From Sphingorhabdus_B arenilitoris (GTDB lineage Bacteria > Pseudomonadota > Alphaproteobacteria > Sphingomonadales > Sphingomonadaceae): a stretch of 64,000 nucleotides of DNA. The position numbers were made by a program, and so were the translations under genes. Of the stretch, positions 61,587 to 64,000 are shown piece by piece (the stretch's first letter is position 1; every line of letters begins with the position of its first letter). The notes under the pieces were generated by a model. That model saw only the letters and a list, made by a program, of their open reading frames with translations, made no database searches and had not been told where the DNA came from. The DNA lies in the NCBI RefSeq assembly GCF_042651485.1, contig NZ_JBHSDH010000013.1, positions 1,178,001 through 1,242,000 on the forward strand, in the 5' to 3' direction.

Positions 61587-62837
61587 TTAGACCAAAATTT
61601 CCTCCGCCGCGCCTTGTCCTAAGAAATTCGCGGGGCTGGCGGACGCGCCATAGGCACCAGCGCAGAATATAGCGATCAAATCTCCGACGTCAGCGCGCGG
61701 TAAATGAACTTGGTTCCCTAGCATATCGAGCGGTGTGCACAAGCAGCCCGTCACTGACACCACTTCTTCTGCACCCGCGTCAAAGCGTGACGCAATGGCA
61801 ATCGGATAGTTGCGGCGGATGACCGTGCCAAAATTACCGCTCGCCGCAAGTTGATGATGCAGCCCGCCATCAGTGATCAGGAATGTCTCGCCGTGGCTGA
61901 CTTTACGGTCAACAACGCGGGTCAGATACACCCCCGCTTCGCCCACCAAATAGCGGCCAAGTTCGATGTTATACTCTGTTTCGGCCATGTCCTCAGGTAA
62001 GCTGTCTAGCGCCTTACCGAGGGCCGCACCCACCGCGCAGATATCAAGCGGCGCATCCCCTGCAAAATAGGGAATACCATATCCGCCGCCCAAATTGACA
62101 TGCGGCGGCGCTGTCCCGATTATCGCGGTTAATTCCGACACCAGCGCCAATGTTGCCGCCTGCATTTCAATAATCGCTTCTGCATTCAGCGCCTGTGATC
62201 CGGCATAAATATGAAAGCCCCGCCAATCGGCCCCGGCTGCGATGATATGCTTGACCAGTGCGGGCACCCGCTCGGCATCGACGCCAAATTGCTTTGCGCC
62301 GCCGCCCATTTTCATGCCGGAACCTTTCAGGTCAAAACTGGGATTGACCCGGACGGCGAGCTTTGGCCTGATCCCCAGCCTATCGGCGATAGAGATCGCA
62401 CGAGCTGCCTCGCCTTCGCTTTCCAGGTTGATCGTCACGCCCTGCGTTATCGCCGCTTCCAATTCGCGGTCGCGCTTGCCCGGTCCAGCAAAGCTCATCC
62501 GATCCGCCGCCACGCCAGCGGCGAGTGCCAACGCCATTTCCCCGCCGGATGCCAGATCAAATCCATCCACAAGGTCATTCATAAAGGTCAGCAACGGCGG
62601 AAAGGGATTGCCCTTCATCGCATAATGGATGGCCAGCCTGTCCGGCATCGCGGCACGCAAAGCCGCCACCCGCGCAGTCAGATGGGCCCGAGAATATACA
62701 AATACCGGCGTGTCACCAGCTTTCGTCGCAAGCTCTTCGGCTGTCAGCCCGCCGATAACAAGCTGTCCGTGCTGCGCCTCATAGCCCGCGGGAATGGGGC
62801 CGAAGGGTTTTGCTTTCATACTTGTGTCGTCGCTCAT
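61587..62837 (-). CDS. PLP-dependent decarboxylase, exosortase A system-associated
   Basis: A 416-residue fold-type III decarboxylase related to diaminopimelate/ornithine decarboxylases. The PLP Lys lies in IHYAMKGNPFPPLL (near 73), with HVNLGGGYGIPYFAG binding the phosphate and ELGRYLVGEAGVYLTR, GCLCTPLDML and CAGAYGAS completing the site. Members of this subfamily accompany exosortase A (XrtA) and exopolysaccharide genes. The acyl-CoA ligase gene lies 24 bases upstream on the same strand, the usual pairing. The substrate amino acid is not known. Confidence 0.9.
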   Translation of the reverse strand: MSDDTSMKAKPFGPIPAGYEAQHGQLVIGGLTAEELATKAGDTPVFVYSRAHLTARVAALRAAMPDRLAIHYAMKGNPFPPLLTFMNDLVDGFDLASGGEMALALAAGVAADRMSFAGPGKRDRELEAAITQGVTINLESEGEAARAISIADRLGIRPKLAVRVNPSFDLKGSGMKMGGGAKQFGVDAERVPALVKHIIAAGADWRGFHIYAGSQALNAEAIIEMQAATLALVSELTAIIGTAPPHVNLGGGYGIPYFAGDAPLDICAVGAALGKALDSLPEDMAETEYNIELGRYLVGEAGVYLTRVVDRKVSHGETFLITDGGLHHQLAASGNFGTVIRRNYPIAIASRFDAGAEEVVSVTGCLCTPLDMLGNQVHLPRADVGDLIAIFCAGAYGASASPANFLGQGAAEEILV

Positions 62838-62861
62838 CCTACGGCCTTTAGCAGCGATTGG

Positions 62862-64000
62862 TTAAAGACGCGACTGCAACGCTGTGCGGTCCAATTTGCC
62901 ATTGGCATTTTTTGGAAATACGTCCAGCCAGATAATTTCGGCAGGCTGCATAAAATTTGGCAGGACAGCCTTCATATGGCTACGCAGCGCCGCTTCGCCC
63001 GCTTGTCCATTCACAGCGCGCACGAATAGGATGATTGCTTCGCCGAGCCGAACATCCTTACGGCCAAGCGCACAGGCTTCTGCAATAATGCCGCTTTGCA
63101 CTGCGGCCTCCTCAATCTCCGTCGGGGACACGCGGTTACCGCTCGTTTTAATCATCGCATCATCGCGGCCGACGAAATAGAGCAGACCGTCGCGGTCGCG
63201 CCGCACGGTATCGCCGCTATAAACGGCCATGCCGCCATGGACACTAAAATCAGGGGCTGGTTTGAACCGCTCCGCCGTCCGTTCGGCATCTTGCCAGTAA
63301 CCCTGCGCAACCAAAGGGCCGGCATGAACGAGCTCGCCCTGTTCATCCGGTCCAGCCGCACTGCCATCGGCGCGCACCACCATTATCTCTGCAAAGGGGA
63401 TCGCGCGGCCCATGCTGACCGGATTATCGTCAATCAATGCGGGATCAAGATAAGTCGAACGAAATGCCTCGGTCAGGCCGTACATGGCGTAAATATCTGT
63501 CTTGCCTCCAAAGATGCGGCGCAGCTCACGCACCAAAACAGGCGTCAACGCCCCGCCGCTATTGGTCAGGCGGCGCATAGCCGCGGTTGCTTCGGATGGC
63601 CAAACCATTTCGGTCAATTGCACCCATAAAGGCGGCACGGCAGCCAAGGTTGTAATCTGATGCCGGGCACAGGCCTTTATCACGTCGCGCGGCGTCAGAT
63701 AATCAAGCGGGACCGCGCAGGCACCAGCGCGCCAGGCCGAAAGCAATTGATTTTGCCCATAGTCAAAAGACAACGGCAACACAGCGAGCAAACGGTCATC
63801 AGGCTGCAGCTTCAAATAGCTGGCAACGCTCACCGCACCGAGCGTTAGGTTCCGGTGCGACAGCATAACGCCCTTGGGACGGCCCGTGCTGCCCGATGTA
63901 TAGAGGATAGCGGCAAGCTGCTGCGTATCGAAATCTGTGTCCAACGGGTCCAAATAAGGCGCATCATCGGGATCGAGCTGCGCCGTTATGTTCGCTTCAT
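62862..64000 (-). CDS. AMP-dependent acyl-CoA ligase, exosortase A system-associated (5' end missing)
   Basis: The frame is open to the window edge, so the N-terminal part of the enzyme lies outside. Visible are the P-loop YTSGSTGRPKGVMLSHRN (nucleotide binding), AMYGLTEAFRSTYLDP (the A5 motif), YSGDTVRRDRDGLLYFVGRD and the C-terminal catalytic Lys in KNANGKLDRTAL. ANL-family ligases activate carboxylates as acyl-AMP. Together with the adjacent PLP decarboxylase this matches the ligase of the exosortase A locus. Its loading partner (often a carrier protein) should lie beyond the edge. Confidence 0.9.
   Translation of the reverse strand, partial: EANITAQLDPDDAPYLDPLDTDFDTQQLAAILYTSGSTGRPKGVMLSHRNLTLGAVSVASYLKLQPDDRLLAVLPLSFDYGQNQLLSAWRAGACAVPLDYLTPRDVIKACARHQITTLAAVPPLWVQLTEMVWPSEATAAMRRLTNSGGALTPVLVRELRRIFGGKTDIYAMYGLTEAFRSTYLDPALIDDNPVSMGRAIPFAEIMVVRADGSAAGPDEQGELVHAGPLVAQGYWQDAERTAERFKPAPDFSVHGGMAVYSGDTVRRDRDGLLYFVGRDDAMIKTSGNRVSPTEIEEAAVQSGIIAEACALGRKDVRLGEAIILFVRAVNGQAGEAALRSHMKAVLPNFMQPAEIIWLDVFPKNANGKLDRTALQSRL

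Overview
The window looks like a chromosomal segment of an alphaproteobacterium, most likely of the order Sphingomonadales (Sphingopyxis/Sphingorhabdus-like). This is an inference from: the tRNA-Trp-secE-nusG / rplKA / rpoBC neighbourhood; a proA-nadD-rsfS-rlmH-envC-ctpA-dsbB-coq7 string; a TonB-dependent receptor; several small exported proteins of sphingomonad type; and two exosortase-A-associated genes at the right edge. No integrase, transposase, rRNA or CRISPR array was seen.

Layout. 1-3.1 kb: accessory and poorly characterised genes (DUF805-type membrane protein, PhnA-like protein, exported and membrane hypotheticals) with small repeats. 3.1-7.1 kb: quinone-oxidoreductase-like dehydrogenase, aldo/keto reductase, ubiA and rsmE. 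7.2-12.4 kb: three consecutive exported proteins with different N-terminal parts but one shared, about 118-residue C-terminal module, apparently inserted between rsmE and gshA. 12.4-16.2 kb: gshA and a TonB-dependent receptor. 16.3-32.7 kb: the transcription/translation core, tRNA-Trp, secE, nusG, rplK, rplA, rpoB, rpoC. It is interrupted between nusG and rplK by an alpha/beta hydrolase, an A+T-rich two-gene module (unknown protein plus PIN-domain protein) and a GMC oxidoreductase with a ferredoxin-like cysteine motif. rplJ and rplL are not between rplA and rpoB; that junction holds an intrinsic terminator and a near-consensus sigma-70 promoter.

32.7-44.8 kb: LysE-type exporter, a MacA/MacB-like tripartite export operon with ATPase and permease on separate genes, a small lipoprotein, galU, msrA, an RND pump with its adaptor, an M48 protease and a Sua5/TsaC-type synthase. 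44.8-52.5 kb: acyl-CoA dehydrogenase, PQQ-type sugar dehydrogenase, a decayed putA fragment, a PhoD-like lipoprotein, a DUF2306 membrane protein and a DUF885 protein. 52.5-59.6 kb: a long minus-strand run for proline and NAD biosynthesis, ribosome maturation, cell-wall hydrolase activation, periplasmic proteolysis, disulfide formation and ubiquinone synthesis. 59.9-61.5 kb: a membrane-anchored M23 endopeptidase overlapping a bactofilin gene. 61.6-64 kb: PLP-dependent decarboxylase and AMP-dependent acyl-CoA ligase of the exosortase A (PEP-CTERM/exopolysaccharide) system, the second running off the edge.

Most genes are housekeeping. The least explained parts are the PIN-domain pair at 18.8-20.2 kb, the three shared-tail exported proteins, and the repeats and regulatory architecture around rpoBC.
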